DNA of 64,000 bases, taken from NCBI GenBank assembly GCA_044370335.1, contig JBILVS010000002.1:5854-69853 (forward strand). Reading direction: 5' to 3'. This stretch comes from REEB509 sp044370335 (GTDB lineage: Bacteria; Pseudomonadota; Alphaproteobacteria; Caulobacterales; Aquidulcibacteraceae). The stretch's first letter is position 1. Every line of letters starts with the position of its first letter. The translations under genes were made by a program, and so were the position numbers. Of the stretch, positions 26,181-35,610 are shown piece by piece. The notes under the pieces are model-generated. The model was given only the letters and a program-made list of their open reading frames with translations. It was not told the DNA's origin and did not search any database.

Positions 26181-26489
26181 ATGGATATCGGACTGGCCCA
26201 CTACCTATTTGTGGCAGGCGCGCTGTTCACCATCGGGGTGTTCGGCATCTTCATGAACCGCAAGAACGTGATTGTCATCTTGATGTCGATCGAGCTCGTG
26301 CTGCTCTCGGTGAACATCAACCTCGTTGCGTTCTCCGCCTTCCTCGGCAACATCGAAGGGCAGGTCTTCGCTATGCTTGTGTTGACCGTGGCGGCGGCGG
26401 AAGCCGCGATCGGTCTCGCCATCCTCGTCACCTATTTCCGGAACCGCGGCTCCATCGCTGTGGAAGACATCAATCTGATGAAGGGCTGA
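26181..26489 (+). CDS. nuoK: NADH-quinone oxidoreductase subunit K
   Basis: 102-residue, three-helix membrane subunit related to MrpC. The buried Glu of the proton path in SIELVLLSVNINLV is at about residue 38, and a second Glu is in VAAAEAAIGLAILV near 71. GGGGGCGGTG precedes ATG 26181. It lies 10 bp before nuoL. Confidence 0.97.
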   Translation: MDIGLAHYLFVAGALFTIGVFGIFMNRKNVIVILMSIELVLLSVNINLVAFSAFLGNIEGQVFAMLVLTVAAAEAAIGLAILVTYFRNRGSIAVEDINLMKG

Positions 26490-26499
26490 GGGCCGCCGC

Positions 26500-28650
26500 A
26501 TGAGTTTCGAAGCGATCCTCGTTCTGGCGCCGCTGGTCGGCGCCTTCATCGCCGGCGTGTTCCAAAAGGCGCTCGGCGACAAGCTCGCCATGGGGATCAC
26601 CACGGCGCTGGTGGGCCTCTCGGCGGCGCTGTCGCTCTATGTGTTCGTTGACCTGACCTGGGGCGGTGGCGCAGCGCGCACCATCGAGCTGATGCGCTTC
26701 ATCGAGATCGGCGCGTTCCAATCGACATGGTCGGTGCGGGTGGATGCGCTGTCGGCGGTGATGCTTGTGGTGGTCACGAGCGTGTCGTTTTTGGTGCACG
26801 TCTATTCGATCGGCTACATGGCCGAAGACCCGCACCGGGCGCGCTTCTTCAGCTATCTGAGTTTCTTCACCTTCGCGATGCTCTCGCTGGTGACCGCGAA
26901 CGATCTGTTGCAGCTCTTCTTCGGCTGGGAAGGGGTAGGGGTCGCATCCTACCTGCTGATCGGATTCTGGTATCAGAAGCGCTCCGCCAATGACGCCGCC
27001 ATCAAGGCGTTTGTGACCAACCGGGTCGGCGATTTCGGGTTCGCCCTAGGGATCATGGCCTGCTTTCATTTCCTGGGAACGATCCAGTTCTTCCCGACGC
27101 ATGTCGGCGACGTGGCTTTCTTCAGCGCTGAAGTCGGCGGCGCGCTCGTGGATGGTGTGCTCCACAATCTCAGCCACATGAGCCTGACGCTTGGCCAATG
27201 GGTCATTCCCGCGGCGGAGCTGACCGCGATCCTTCTTTTCATCGGCGCGATGGGCAAAAGCGCGCAGTTCTTCCTGCACGTCTGGCTTCCCGACGCGATG
27301 GAGGGTCCGACGCCGGTGTCGGCGCTCATTCACGCCGCGACCATGGTCACTGCGGGCGTGGTCATGGTCTGCCGGATGAGCGAGCTGTTTGAGATGGCGC
27401 CGAACGCTGCGGCCTTCGTGACGCTGATCGGCGCTGTCACGGCGATCTTTGCGGCGACCGTTGGTCTTGCGCAGAACGACATCAAGCGGGTCATCGCCTA
27501 TTCGACGTGTTCGCAGCTGGGTTACATGTTCTTCGCCGCCGGCGTCGGTGCCTATGACGCCGCCATGTTTCACCTCTTCACCCACGCCTTCTTCAAGGCG
27601 CTGTTGTTCTTAGGCGCAGGCTCGGTGATCCACGGCCTGCATCATGAACAAGACATGCGCTACATGGGCGGGGTCCGCCGGGCGATGCAGTTCACCTGGG
27701 CGATGATGCTGATCGGAACGCTGGCCTTGATTGGCACGGGGCTGCCGCTTGAGGGCTTCAAGATCGGCTTTGCGGGCTTCTACTCAAAGGACGCCGCCAT
27801 CGAAGCCGCCTATGCGGCGGGCGAAGGCGGCCGGGCATTCGGGATGTTTGCGTTCTGGATCGGGATCCTCGCGGCGTTCCTGACGAGCTTCTATTCCTGG
27901 CGTCTGATGTTCATGACGTTCGAGGGGACATTCCGGCCTAATCCGCACCCGGAGCATCACCACGACGATCACGCGCACGCAGATGAAGCGCGCGCTGGTC
28001 ACGGCCATACGGCGCACCCCATGGACGACCACGGCCATGACCATGGTCATGGGCATAACCCGGCGCTGCCGGCGGGCACGCCGCCCGCACACGAGAGCCC
28101 CTGGGTGATGCTGGGGCCGCTGGCGGTGTTGGCGGTCGGCGCGGTCTTCGCGGGCTGGTTTTTCTATCCGTACTTCATCGGCTACAAGGCCGATTATTTC
28201 TGGGAAGGCGTGATCCACCGCCACGATGCGGAGCACAGTTTCCCAGTTTGGGTGTTGTGGGCGCCGGTGGTGGTGACGGCGGCGGGCTTCCTGCTTGCGG
28301 TGTTGATCTACCTGTTGAACCAGGGTTTTGGCGCCAAAATCGCCAGAGCCGCGGGGCCGCTGAACGCTTTCCTCGCCCGCAAGTGGTACTTCGACGAGCT
28401 CTATGACTTCGTTTTCGTCAAAGGCGCGCGGGCGCTGGGCGATCTCTTCTGGAAGGGCGGGGACCAGAAACTGATCGATGGGCTGGGGCCAAACGGCGTC
28501 GCCAACGCGGCGCGGTTCGGCGGCCGGCAGCTGCGCAAAGCGCAGACGGGTTTTCTCTATCACTACAGCTTCTTGATGCTGGCGGCGGCGGTGGCCCTGG
28601 GCGCATTTGCGATCTGGGCAGGCGGCGGGCTTGAGTTGTTGGGGGGCTGA
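26500..28650 (+). CDS. nuoL: NADH-quinone oxidoreductase subunit L, with His-rich loop
   Basis: 716-residue distal antiporter-like proton-pumping subunit with about 16 helices and the long lateral helix near the C-terminus. Key features are FGWEGVGVASYLLIGFW (Glu of the pump), VWLPDAMEGPTPVSALIHAATMV and HAFFKALLFLGAGSV. A soluble loop at residues 483-521 has 14 His in 39 residues with many Asp, an apparent metal-binding stretch on the membrane surface. The gene is otherwise of normal length for alphaproteobacteria. Confidence 0.98.
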   Translation: MSFEAILVLAPLVGAFIAGVFQKALGDKLAMGITTALVGLSAALSLYVFVDLTWGGGAARTIELMRFIEIGAFQSTWSVRVDALSAVMLVVVTSVSFLVHVYSIGYMAEDPHRARFFSYLSFFTFAMLSLVTANDLLQLFFGWEGVGVASYLLIGFWYQKRSANDAAIKAFVTNRVGDFGFALGIMACFHFLGTIQFFPTHVGDVAFFSAEVGGALVDGVLHNLSHMSLTLGQWVIPAAELTAILLFIGAMGKSAQFFLHVWLPDAMEGPTPVSALIHAATMVTAGVVMVCRMSELFEMAPNAAAFVTLIGAVTAIFAATVGLAQNDIKRVIAYSTCSQLGYMFFAAGVGAYDAAMFHLFTHAFFKALLFLGAGSVIHGLHHEQDMRYMGGVRRAMQFTWAMMLIGTLALIGTGLPLEGFKIGFAGFYSKDAAIEAAYAAGEGGRAFGMFAFWIGILAAFLTSFYSWRLMFMTFEGTFRPNPHPEHHHDDHAHADEARAGHGHTAHPMDDHGHDHGHGHNPALPAGTPPAHESPWVMLGPLAVLAVGAVFAGWFFYPYFIGYKADYFWEGVIHRHDAEHSFPVWVLWAPVVVTAAGFLLAVLIYLLNQGFGAKIARAAGPLNAFLARKWYFDELYDFVFVKGARALGDLFWKGGDQKLIDGLGPNGVANAARFGGRQLRKAQTGFLYHYSFLMLAAAVALGAFAIWAGGGLELLGG

Positions 28651-28655
28651 TTGCT

Positions 28656-30167
28656 GTGACCGGGATTCCGTGGCTTTCGATTTTGATCTTTCTGCCGATG
28701 GCGGGCGCGGCCTTGATTATGGCGGCCCGGGCGATGGCGGGTCCGGCGGGTCCTGGCGTGGACCGCGGCGTCAAGATCATGGCGCTGTTGATCTCGCTGG
28801 CGACGCTGGTGGTTGCAATCGTGGCGCTCATGCAGTTCGACGCCTCTAACCCGGCCTTCCAACTGGTCGAGAGGGCGCCGTGGGCCTTTGGACTTGAGTA
28901 CCATGTAGGCGTTGATGCCCTTGCGCTCTCGCTCGTGTTGTTGACCGCAGCCATTACGCCGATCTGCATCCTTGGCAGCTGGACGATCGATAAGCAGGTC
29001 TCATCCTACATGATCCTGTTCCTGGTGCTCGAAACGCTAATGATCGGCGTATTCTGCGCGCTGGACATTGTTCTGTTCTATCTCTTCTTCGAAGGCGCAC
29101 TTATCCCGATGTTCATCCTTATCGGGGTGTGGGGCGGCAAGAACCGCGTCTATGCAGCCTTCAAGTTCTTCCTTTATACGCTGTTCGGCTCGCTCCTGAT
29201 GCTGGTCGCGATCGTGTGGATGATCCTCGAAGCGGGGACGTCGTCGATCCCGGAGCTGATGACGCACCCCTTCGCCGAGAATGCGCAGACTTGGCTCTGG
29301 CTTGCTTTCTTCGCCTCGTTTGCGGTGAAGATGCCTATGTTCCCGGTGCACACATGGCTGCCGGACGCCCACGTGGAGGCCCCGACCGCAGGCTCGGTCG
29401 TGCTGGCCTCGATCCTTCTGAAGATGGGCGGCTACGGCTTCCTGCGTTTCTCGTTGCCGATGTTCCCCGACGCCTCGCAGCTTTTTGCCCCGATGGTGTT
29501 TGCGTTGTCGGTGATTGCTATCGTCTATGCTTCTTTGGTCGCCTTCCGGCAGACCGACATCAAGAAGCTGATCGCTTATTCCTCCGTCGCCCACATGGGC
29601 TTTGTGACGATGGGGATCTTTTCGGGCACTGAAATCGGCATTCAGGGCGCGATCTTTCAGATGCTGTCGCACGGGGTGATCTCTGGGGCGCTCTTCCTCT
29701 GCGTGGGTGTGATCTATGACCGTATGCACACCCGCGAGATCGCGTTCTATGGCGGCCTTGTGAATCGGATGCCGGTTTATGCGGCCATTTTCATCCTCTT
29801 CACGATGGGCAATGTGGGGTTGCCGGGCACGTCCGGCTTCCCGGGCGAAATCACCACCATGACCGGGGCGTTCCTGGTCAATCCGCTGGTGGCGGCGGGC
29901 GCAGCATTGGGGGTGATCTTCTCTGCCGCTTACGCCCTCACCTTGGCCCGCAAAGTGATCTACGGCACGATCGAAAACCCAAAGCTCGCCGAAATCACCG
30001 ACATGGATAGCCGCGAGTGGGTGCTTTTCGCGCCGCTCGTCGTCGCCACCCTGGTCCTGGGACTCGCCCCCTGGATCGCCTTCGATTTCACCGAGGCCAG
30101 CGCCCAGTCCATCGCGCAGGCCTATGAGGCGGCCACCGCCTCCCTCACGGCGGGAGCGCACCCGTGA
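28656..30167 (+). CDS. nuoM: NADH-quinone oxidoreductase subunit M
   Basis: 503-residue antiporter-like proton-pumping subunit. The helix-5 Glu lies in YLFFEGALIPMFILIG, and the pump motif FPVHTWLPDAHVEAPTAGSVVLASILLK is complete, with KLIAYSSVAHMGF following. It starts with GTG at 28656, five bases after nuoL. It overlaps nuoN (GTGA), so the two are coupled. Confidence 0.97.
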   Translation: MTGIPWLSILIFLPMAGAALIMAARAMAGPAGPGVDRGVKIMALLISLATLVVAIVALMQFDASNPAFQLVERAPWAFGLEYHVGVDALALSLVLLTAAITPICILGSWTIDKQVSSYMILFLVLETLMIGVFCALDIVLFYLFFEGALIPMFILIGVWGGKNRVYAAFKFFLYTLFGSLLMLVAIVWMILEAGTSSIPELMTHPFAENAQTWLWLAFFASFAVKMPMFPVHTWLPDAHVEAPTAGSVVLASILLKMGGYGFLRFSLPMFPDASQLFAPMVFALSVIAIVYASLVAFRQTDIKKLIAYSSVAHMGFVTMGIFSGTEIGIQGAIFQMLSHGVISGALFLCVGVIYDRMHTREIAFYGGLVNRMPVYAAIFILFTMGNVGLPGTSGFPGEITTMTGAFLVNPLVAAGAALGVIFSAAYALTLARKVIYGTIENPKLAEITDMDSREWVLFAPLVVATLVLGLAPWIAFDFTEASAQSIAQAYEAATASLTAGAHP

Positions 30168-31609
30168 CTTATGTCGATCTTCTGTTCAGCCTGAGTTGGG
30201 TGCAATCGGAGCTGCTGTTGGCGGGATTTGCGCTCGTGGGAACCCTCCTTGGCGCGCTTCTTGGCAACCGGTCGACGGGTCTGTTGACAGGCGCAGGCGT
30301 CGCGACCCTGCTCGCCGCTGGCACGCTCGCCCTGTTGCACCGGCCGGATATCCCGCAGGACATCTTTGCGGGTGCGATGAGCATCGACGCCTTCGGCGCA
30401 TTCGCCAAAGCGATCATCGCTTTTGCCGCCGCCGCCACGCTTGTGCTCGGGGCGGATCACTTCAACCGGTTGCAGGACCGACAATTCGAGTTCCCCCTCA
30501 TCACGGTCGCCGCCGTGTTGGGCATGTTCGTGATGGTGTCGGCCAACGATCTGATCGCGCTTTATGTGGGCGTTGAGCTGCAGAGCTTGGCGGCCTACGT
30601 GCTCGCGGCTTGGCGGCGGGACGATGCGCGGTCATCGGAAGCAGGGCTCAAGTATTTCGTGCTTGGGGCGCTGTCGTCGGGCCTGCTGCTCTTCGGCTGT
30701 TCTTATGTGTACGGTTTTGCGGGCTCCGTTCAGTTCGACGCCATCGCGGCCGCCGCGGCCGAACCGGGGATCGGGCTCATCTTCGGCTTGGTCATGGTGC
30801 TCGCGGGCCTCGCTTTCAAAATGGGCGCGGCGCCCTTCCACATGTGGACGCCGGATGTCTATGAGGGCGCGCCCACGCCGGTGACCGCGCTTTTTGCCGC
30901 CGCTCCGAAGGTGGCGGCCGTCGTTCTGATGGCGCGAATGCTCTATGAGCCCTTTGCTGGCATGGAGCAGGAGTGGCAGCAGGTGATCGCTGTGCTCGCG
31001 GGCGCTTCGATGCTGGTGGGGGCGTTTGCGGGCTTGGTGCAGACCAACCTGAAGCGGCTGATGGCCTATTCCTCCATCGCCAACATGGGCTTTGTGCTGA
31101 TGGCTCTGGCGGCGGGTGCGCCGGAGGGGGCGCAAGCTGCGCTCATCTACCTTGCGGTCTATCTTCCGGCGACGATCGGCGTGTTCGCCGTGATGATGGC
31201 GCTGCGCCAGCGCGGCGAGGCGATCGAGACGATCAGCGATCTCGCGGGCGTCGGCCAGAGACATGTAGGCTATGCGGCGCTCCTGACGATCCTGTTCTTC
31301 TCGCTTGCGGGCATCCCGCCCCTCGCGGGATTCTGGGGCAAGTTTGAGGCCTTCCACGCGACGCTTGGCGCGGGTTTGGCGCCGCTCGCCGTGGTGGGCG
31401 CTATCGCGGCGGTGGTGGCCGCCGGCTATTATCTCCGCGTGCTGGCCACGGTGTGGTTCAGCCCCGCCGCTGAGAGCGACGTCCGGCCCGGCAGCGGCGT
31501 CGCCGCAACCGTGGCGATCCTGGGGGCGGCCTTGTCTTTCCCGGTGCTGCTTGTGTTGATGACCGGCTTGGAGCAGGTGGCGGACGCGGCGGTCCGGGCC
31601 AGCTTCTGA
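30164..31609 (+). CDS. nuoN: NADH-quinone oxidoreductase subunit N
   Basis: 481-residue antiporter-like proton-pumping subunit, the last nuo gene. The pump Glu is in ALYVGVELQSLAAYVL. Key Lys regions are GLAFKMGAAPFHMWTPDVYEGAPTPV and LKRLMAYSSIANMGFVLM. GTG start at 30164 overlaps the nuoM stop. birA begins 14 bp later, so transcription probably continues into birA-coaX-rnj. Confidence 0.97.
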   Translation: MTYVDLLFSLSWVQSELLLAGFALVGTLLGALLGNRSTGLLTGAGVATLLAAGTLALLHRPDIPQDIFAGAMSIDAFGAFAKAIIAFAAAATLVLGADHFNRLQDRQFEFPLITVAAVLGMFVMVSANDLIALYVGVELQSLAAYVLAAWRRDDARSSEAGLKYFVLGALSSGLLLFGCSYVYGFAGSVQFDAIAAAAAEPGIGLIFGLVMVLAGLAFKMGAAPFHMWTPDVYEGAPTPVTALFAAAPKVAAVVLMARMLYEPFAGMEQEWQQVIAVLAGASMLVGAFAGLVQTNLKRLMAYSSIANMGFVLMALAAGAPEGAQAALIYLAVYLPATIGVFAVMMALRQRGEAIETISDLAGVGQRHVGYAALLTILFFSLAGIPPLAGFWGKFEAFHATLGAGLAPLAVVGAIAAVVAAGYYLRVLATVWFSPAAESDVRPGSGVAATVAILGAALSFPVLLVLMTGLEQVADAAVRASF

Positions 31610-31622
31610 AGGCGCAACGGCT

Positions 31623-32348
31623 TTGCTGACGCCGCCGCGGGTCTTTGATGTGGTGGAGGAGATCGATTCCACCAATGCCGAGGCCTTCCGCCGGATCGAG
31701 GCTGGCGACCACGGCCCCGGCGTGGTTTTGGGCTTGAGCCAAACCGGCGGCCGTGGCCGCCGCGGCCGGCGCTGGGAAAGCGCCAAAGGCGGGCTTTATT
31801 TCACCTATTACGCGACCACCATGGCCCCACTCCGGACGCTGTCGCTGGTGGGATTTGTGGCGGCTCTTGCAGTGGCGGACGTTGTCCGTGACGCCGGCGC
31901 GGAAATGGTGCGCCTCAAATGGCCCAATGATGTGCTGTTGGATGGAGCGAAGCTTTCGGGGATCCTCTTGGAATCGAGCGCGATGCCGGGCGGGGGCGCC
32001 TGGTTCGCTTTGGGGATCGGGATCAACCTGGCCGCGGCGCCGCAAGGCCTGGACCAGGCGACCGCGGGGCTCAACCGGGCCATGACCCCGGAAGAGGGGG
32101 CTCAGCGCCTGATGGCCAGGCTTGTCCATTGGGGCGACCGGCTTGAAGCCGAGGGCTTTGAGCCGCTCCGCCAAGCTTGGCTGTCCCAAGCCCATGGGCT
32201 CGGCGAGGCCGTCAACGCCGCGGCCGGCGCGGGCCGGGTTGAGGGCGCGTTTGTCGATCTCGACGCCGATGGAGCGCTTCTGCTGGACACACCCACCGGC
32301 CGCATGCGCATTACGGCGGGGGAAGTGTTTTTCCCGGGGCGCGCTTAG
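31623..32348 (+). CDS. birA: Biotin--[acetyl-CoA-carboxylase] ligase
   Basis: 241-residue class I biotin protein ligase that activates biotin and attaches it to the biotin carboxyl carrier protein. IDSTNAEA near the start and GGRGRRGRRW (biotinyl-AMP loop, about residues 41-50) are followed by LKWPNDVLLDGAKLSGILLE and a small C-terminal SH3-like domain. There is no N-terminal HTH, so it is a ligase without repressor function. It starts with TTG at 31623, shortly after nuoN, the common alphaproteobacterial order. Confidence 0.94.
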   Translation: MLTPPRVFDVVEEIDSTNAEAFRRIEAGDHGPGVVLGLSQTGGRGRRGRRWESAKGGLYFTYYATTMAPLRTLSLVGFVAALAVADVVRDAGAEMVRLKWPNDVLLDGAKLSGILLESSAMPGGGAWFALGIGINLAAAPQGLDQATAGLNRAMTPEEGAQRLMARLVHWGDRLEAEGFEPLRQAWLSQAHGLGEAVNAAAGAGRVEGAFVDLDADGALLLDTPTGRMRITAGEVFFPGRA

Positions 32349-32376
32349 GCCCGGTCGCAACAAGGGATTTCGGCCT

Positions 32377-33180
32377 ATGCTCTTGGCCATCGACGTCGGC
32401 AACACCAACACCAAGTTCGCGATCTATGACGGTGCGACCTGGCGCGGGCATTGGCGCGCCTCCACAGACGCCGCCCGCACCGCGGACGAATACGCGGTGT
32501 GGCTTTCCACCGTGATGGGCTTTCAGGGCCTGAGTTTCGACCGCTTGAAGGCCTGCATCATCTCGACCGTGGTGCCGCAGGCGCTGTTTAATCTACGCAA
32601 TTTGGCCCGTCGCTATGTGAAGGTGGAGCCGCATGTCGTCGGCGAGCCGGATTGCCAGCTTGGCATCGCGCTGCGGATCGACAATCCGCGGGAAGCGGGC
32701 GCCGACCGGCTGGTGAACGCGGTCGGGGCCTATGTCGCCCACGGCGGCCCGATCATCGTGATCGACAGCGGCACAGCGACCACCTTTGACGTGGTGGCCG
32801 CTGATGGAGGTCTTGAAGGTGTGATCATCGCCCCTGGCATCAATTTGTCGCTGCAGGCGTTGCACATGGCCGCGGCGCGCCTGCCACGGGTGGAGATCAA
32901 GCGGCCGATCACCAATGACGGCCGCGTCACCGCGTTGGGTAAGAACACCATCCACGCGATGCAGTCCGGCGTGTTTTGGGGCTATGTGGAGCTGATCGAC
33001 GGGCTCGCTCGGCGGCTCAAATCCGAAATGGAGCCGTCTTTGGGGGCCATGCGCGTGGTCGCCACGGGCGGGGTGGCCTCGCTCTTTGAAGGGGCATGTC
33101 AATCCATCGATATCTATGACGACGATCTGACGGCCCGAGGCCTTCTGGAAATCTTCCGACGCAATGGCGGGATCCTTTGA
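32377..33180 (+). CDS. coaX: Type III pantothenate kinase
   Basis: 267-residue enzyme of the ASKHA superfamily that phosphorylates pantothenate in the first step of CoA synthesis. The phosphate loop DVGNTNTKFAIYDG begins at residue 6. The pantothenate region EAGADRLVNAVGA and IVIDSGTATTFDVV follow in the middle, and VVATGGVASLFE near the end. I chose the ATG at 32377 with AAGGGA upstream. Its TGA overlaps the rnj start by one base. Confidence 0.96.
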   Translation: MLLAIDVGNTNTKFAIYDGATWRGHWRASTDAARTADEYAVWLSTVMGFQGLSFDRLKACIISTVVPQALFNLRNLARRYVKVEPHVVGEPDCQLGIALRIDNPREAGADRLVNAVGAYVAHGGPIIVIDSGTATTFDVVAADGGLEGVIIAPGINLSLQALHMAAARLPRVEIKRPITNDGRVTALGKNTIHAMQSGVFWGYVELIDGLARRLKSEMEPSLGAMRVVATGGVASLFEGACQSIDIYDDDLTARGLLEIFRRNGGIL

Positions 33181-34862
33181 TGACAAAGCCTCAACAAGGC
33201 GACGAACTGGTGTTTTTGCCCCTCGGGGGCTCCGATGAAATCGGCATGAACTTGAACGCCTACGGCTATGGTCCGCCGGACGATCGGCGTTGGATCATCG
33301 TCGATATCGGGGTTTCGTTCGGTGGGCAGGACACGCCGGGCGTAGACGTGATCCTGCCGGACCCGACGTTCCTGGAAGAGGAGCGGGACAACATCCTCGC
33401 CATTGTGCTCACGCACGCGCACGAAGACCACATCGGCGCCATCGGTTGGCTGTGGCCGCGGCTGAAAGCGCCGGTTTACGCCACACCCTTCACCGCCGCT
33501 TTGGTGCGGGAGAAGCTGCGCGAGCATAATCTTCTTGATCGGGTGAAGCTCCACGAGGTGAGCCTCAACGCCTATCTCCAGCTGGGGCCGTTCGGCGTTG
33601 AATACGTGACGCTCACCCACTCCATCCCGGAGCCCAATGGGCTCGCGATCCGGACACCGCTGGGCCTCGTCTTCCACACCGGCGACTGGAAGATCGACGA
33701 AGCCCCCCAGATCGGCGCCCAGACCGACACCGCCAAGATCAAGGGCCTTGCTGACGAAGGCGTCTTGGCCATGGTCTGCGACAGCACGAACGTTTTCGTG
33801 GAGGGCCGGGCCGGCTCCGAAGCGGACGTTCGCGACACCCTGAAGGCCGCCATCCAGAGCGTTCGCGGTAAAGTGGCGGTGACGGCGTTCGCCTCAAACG
33901 TAGCGCGGCTGCAGACCACCATCGAGGTGGCGAAAGAGTGCGGCCGCAACGTGTGCCTGGTGGGCCGTTCGATGAAAAAGGTCACGGGCGCGGCCCAAAG
34001 CGTGGGGCTTCTGCAGGGCATACCGCCCTTCATGACCGAAGAGCAGGCCGCGGGCCTGCCGCCCGAAAACGTTCTCTATCTCTGCACTGGCAGCCAGGGC
34101 GAAGCCCGAGCGGCGCTCGCGCGGATCGCGGCGGGCGACCACCGTTATGTCAGCCTTGGGCAAGGGGATGCGGTGCTGTTCTCATCCCGGATGATCCCCG
34201 GCAATGAACTTGCGATCACGGCGCTTCAGAATACGCTGGCCCGCCGCGGCGTGCGCATCATCACCGACCGGGATGAGCATATCCATGTCTCCGGCCACCC
34301 CTGCCGGGACGAACTCAAGGACATGTACGGCTGGGCCCGGCCGCAGATCGCGGTGCCCGTCCATGGCGAACGGCGCCACATCCTGGAGCACGCGGCTTTC
34401 GCCAAGAGTCTGCAGGTGCCAATGACGATCGCGCCGCACAACGGGGCCATGATCCGGCTGGCGCCCGGCGCCCCCGAGATCATCGACGAGACTCCGGCGG
34501 GACGGCTCTATGTCGATGGCGGCGTGATCGTTGAGGCCGATAACGATGCGTTGAAGGAGCGCAAGCGCATTGCGGAGGAGGGGTTTGTGTCAGTCTCTCT
34601 CGCCATCGCGGCCAAGAAGCATACCATCCTGGCCGGGCCAGCTGTGCGGACGCGTGGGCTGTCAATCGCGGACGAGGAAGAGTTCGACCTCGCTCTCGAC
34701 GATTTGGCCGAAGCTGCGGAAGCCGCCTTTCAACGCCTGCCGCATAGCGAGCGCGGCGACGAGGACGTGACCGAAGCCGCGATCGTGCGGGCGGTGCGCA
34801 AAGCGGCGGAGCGGGCGTTCAAGAAGCGGCCGCTGGTGGAAGTGACCGTCTTGCGGGTGTGA
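33180..34862 (+). CDS. rnj: Ribonuclease J
   Basis: 560-residue metallo-beta-lactamase/beta-CASP nuclease for RNA decay and maturation, with 5'-3' exo- and endonuclease activity in the family. The zinc motif HAHEDH is at residues 79-84. A second motif IRTPLGLVFHTGDWK and the beta-CASP segment with SGHPCRDELKDMYGW follow. The start ATG 33180 overlaps the coaX stop. It sits in the usual birA-coaX-rnj-mce order. Confidence 0.95.
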   Translation: MTKPQQGDELVFLPLGGSDEIGMNLNAYGYGPPDDRRWIIVDIGVSFGGQDTPGVDVILPDPTFLEEERDNILAIVLTHAHEDHIGAIGWLWPRLKAPVYATPFTAALVREKLREHNLLDRVKLHEVSLNAYLQLGPFGVEYVTLTHSIPEPNGLAIRTPLGLVFHTGDWKIDEAPQIGAQTDTAKIKGLADEGVLAMVCDSTNVFVEGRAGSEADVRDTLKAAIQSVRGKVAVTAFASNVARLQTTIEVAKECGRNVCLVGRSMKKVTGAAQSVGLLQGIPPFMTEEQAAGLPPENVLYLCTGSQGEARAALARIAAGDHRYVSLGQGDAVLFSSRMIPGNELAITALQNTLARRGVRIITDRDEHIHVSGHPCRDELKDMYGWARPQIAVPVHGERRHILEHAAFAKSLQVPMTIAPHNGAMIRLAPGAPEIIDETPAGRLYVDGGVIVEADNDALKERKRIAEEGFVSVSLAIAAKKHTILAGPAVRTRGLSIADEEEFDLALDDLAEAAEAAFQRLPHSERGDEDVTEAAIVRAVRKAAERAFKKRPLVEVTVLRV

Positions 34863-34875
34863 GGAGAGAAGCGCG

Positions 34876-35304
34876 ATGCAGATCGGACGGCTCAATCATG
34901 TGGGCGTGGCGGTGCCCTCGATCGAAGCGGCGAAAGAGACCTACCGCACGCTTTACGGGGTGCCTGAAAGCGACATCACTCACACCTGGGACATGCCCGC
35001 GCAAGGGGTGCGCGTGGCGTTCGTGAATGTGGCAAACAGCCAGATCGAGCTCATCGAGCCCTTGGGCGAACACAGCCCTATTTTGAAGTTCCTGGAGAAA
35101 AATCCCACCGGCGGCCAACACCACTTATGCTTTGAAGTGCCCGACATCCATATCGCCGCCGCCGAGATGAAAGCCCGCGGGGCCACTGTTTTGGGCGAGC
35201 CGCGCCTCGGGGCCCACGGCACGCCGGTGATTTTCGTCCATCCGAAAAACTCCAACGGCGTTCTCATCGAACTGATGGAAACCCCTAGGGAAGGGGCGCA
35301 CTGA
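34876..35304 (+). CDS. mce: Methylmalonyl-CoA epimerase
   Basis: 142-residue VOC-fold enzyme that interconverts (R)- and (S)-methylmalonyl-CoA in propionate metabolism. LNHVGVAVPSIEAA holds the first metal His. TGGQHHLCFEVPDI and FVHPKNSNGVLIEL carry other ligands, including the last Glu. GAGGAGAGAAG precedes the ATG. It overlaps the DUF1467 gene by one base. Confidence 0.94.
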   Translation: MQIGRLNHVGVAVPSIEAAKETYRTLYGVPESDITHTWDMPAQGVRVAFVNVANSQIELIEPLGEHSPILKFLEKNPTGGQHHLCFEVPDIHIAAAEMKARGATVLGEPRLGAHGTPVIFVHPKNSNGVLIELMETPREGAH

Positions 35305-35549
35305 TGGACCCGGTGATTACGGGGGCGGTATTCATCATCGCCTGGTGGCTCAGCTTCTTCATGATGCTGCCGATCGGGGTGAAGAACCTCGATGAGGCCG
35401 GCGAGACCGGTGGCTTCGGCCAGGAGCGAGCCGCCCCGGTGCGGCCCGACCTCGGCAAGAAGGCGCTCTGGGCGGTGGCGCTGGCCGCCGTGCTGACTGC
35501 GATCGTCTATGCGCTCGTGTCCATCGACGCCTTCGGCTTGCGCAGGTAG
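35304..35549 (+). CDS. DUF1467 small membrane protein
   Basis: 81-residue protein with two helices (about 6-24 and 54-75). The WWLSFFMMLPIGVKNLDEAGE motif is diagnostic of DUF1467, a family almost restricted to alphaproteobacteria and regularly found between mce and proS. Function unknown. It starts at the last base of the mce stop. Confidence 0.9.
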   Translation: MDPVITGAVFIIAWWLSFFMMLPIGVKNLDEAGETGGFGQERAAPVRPDLGKKALWAVALAAVLTAIVYALVSIDAFGLRR

Positions 35550-35610
35550 CGCCGTTGCGCGCGGGGCGGGGAGGGGCTAATCGCTGTCGCCTCTCCTTAG
35601 AGGTGTGTGC

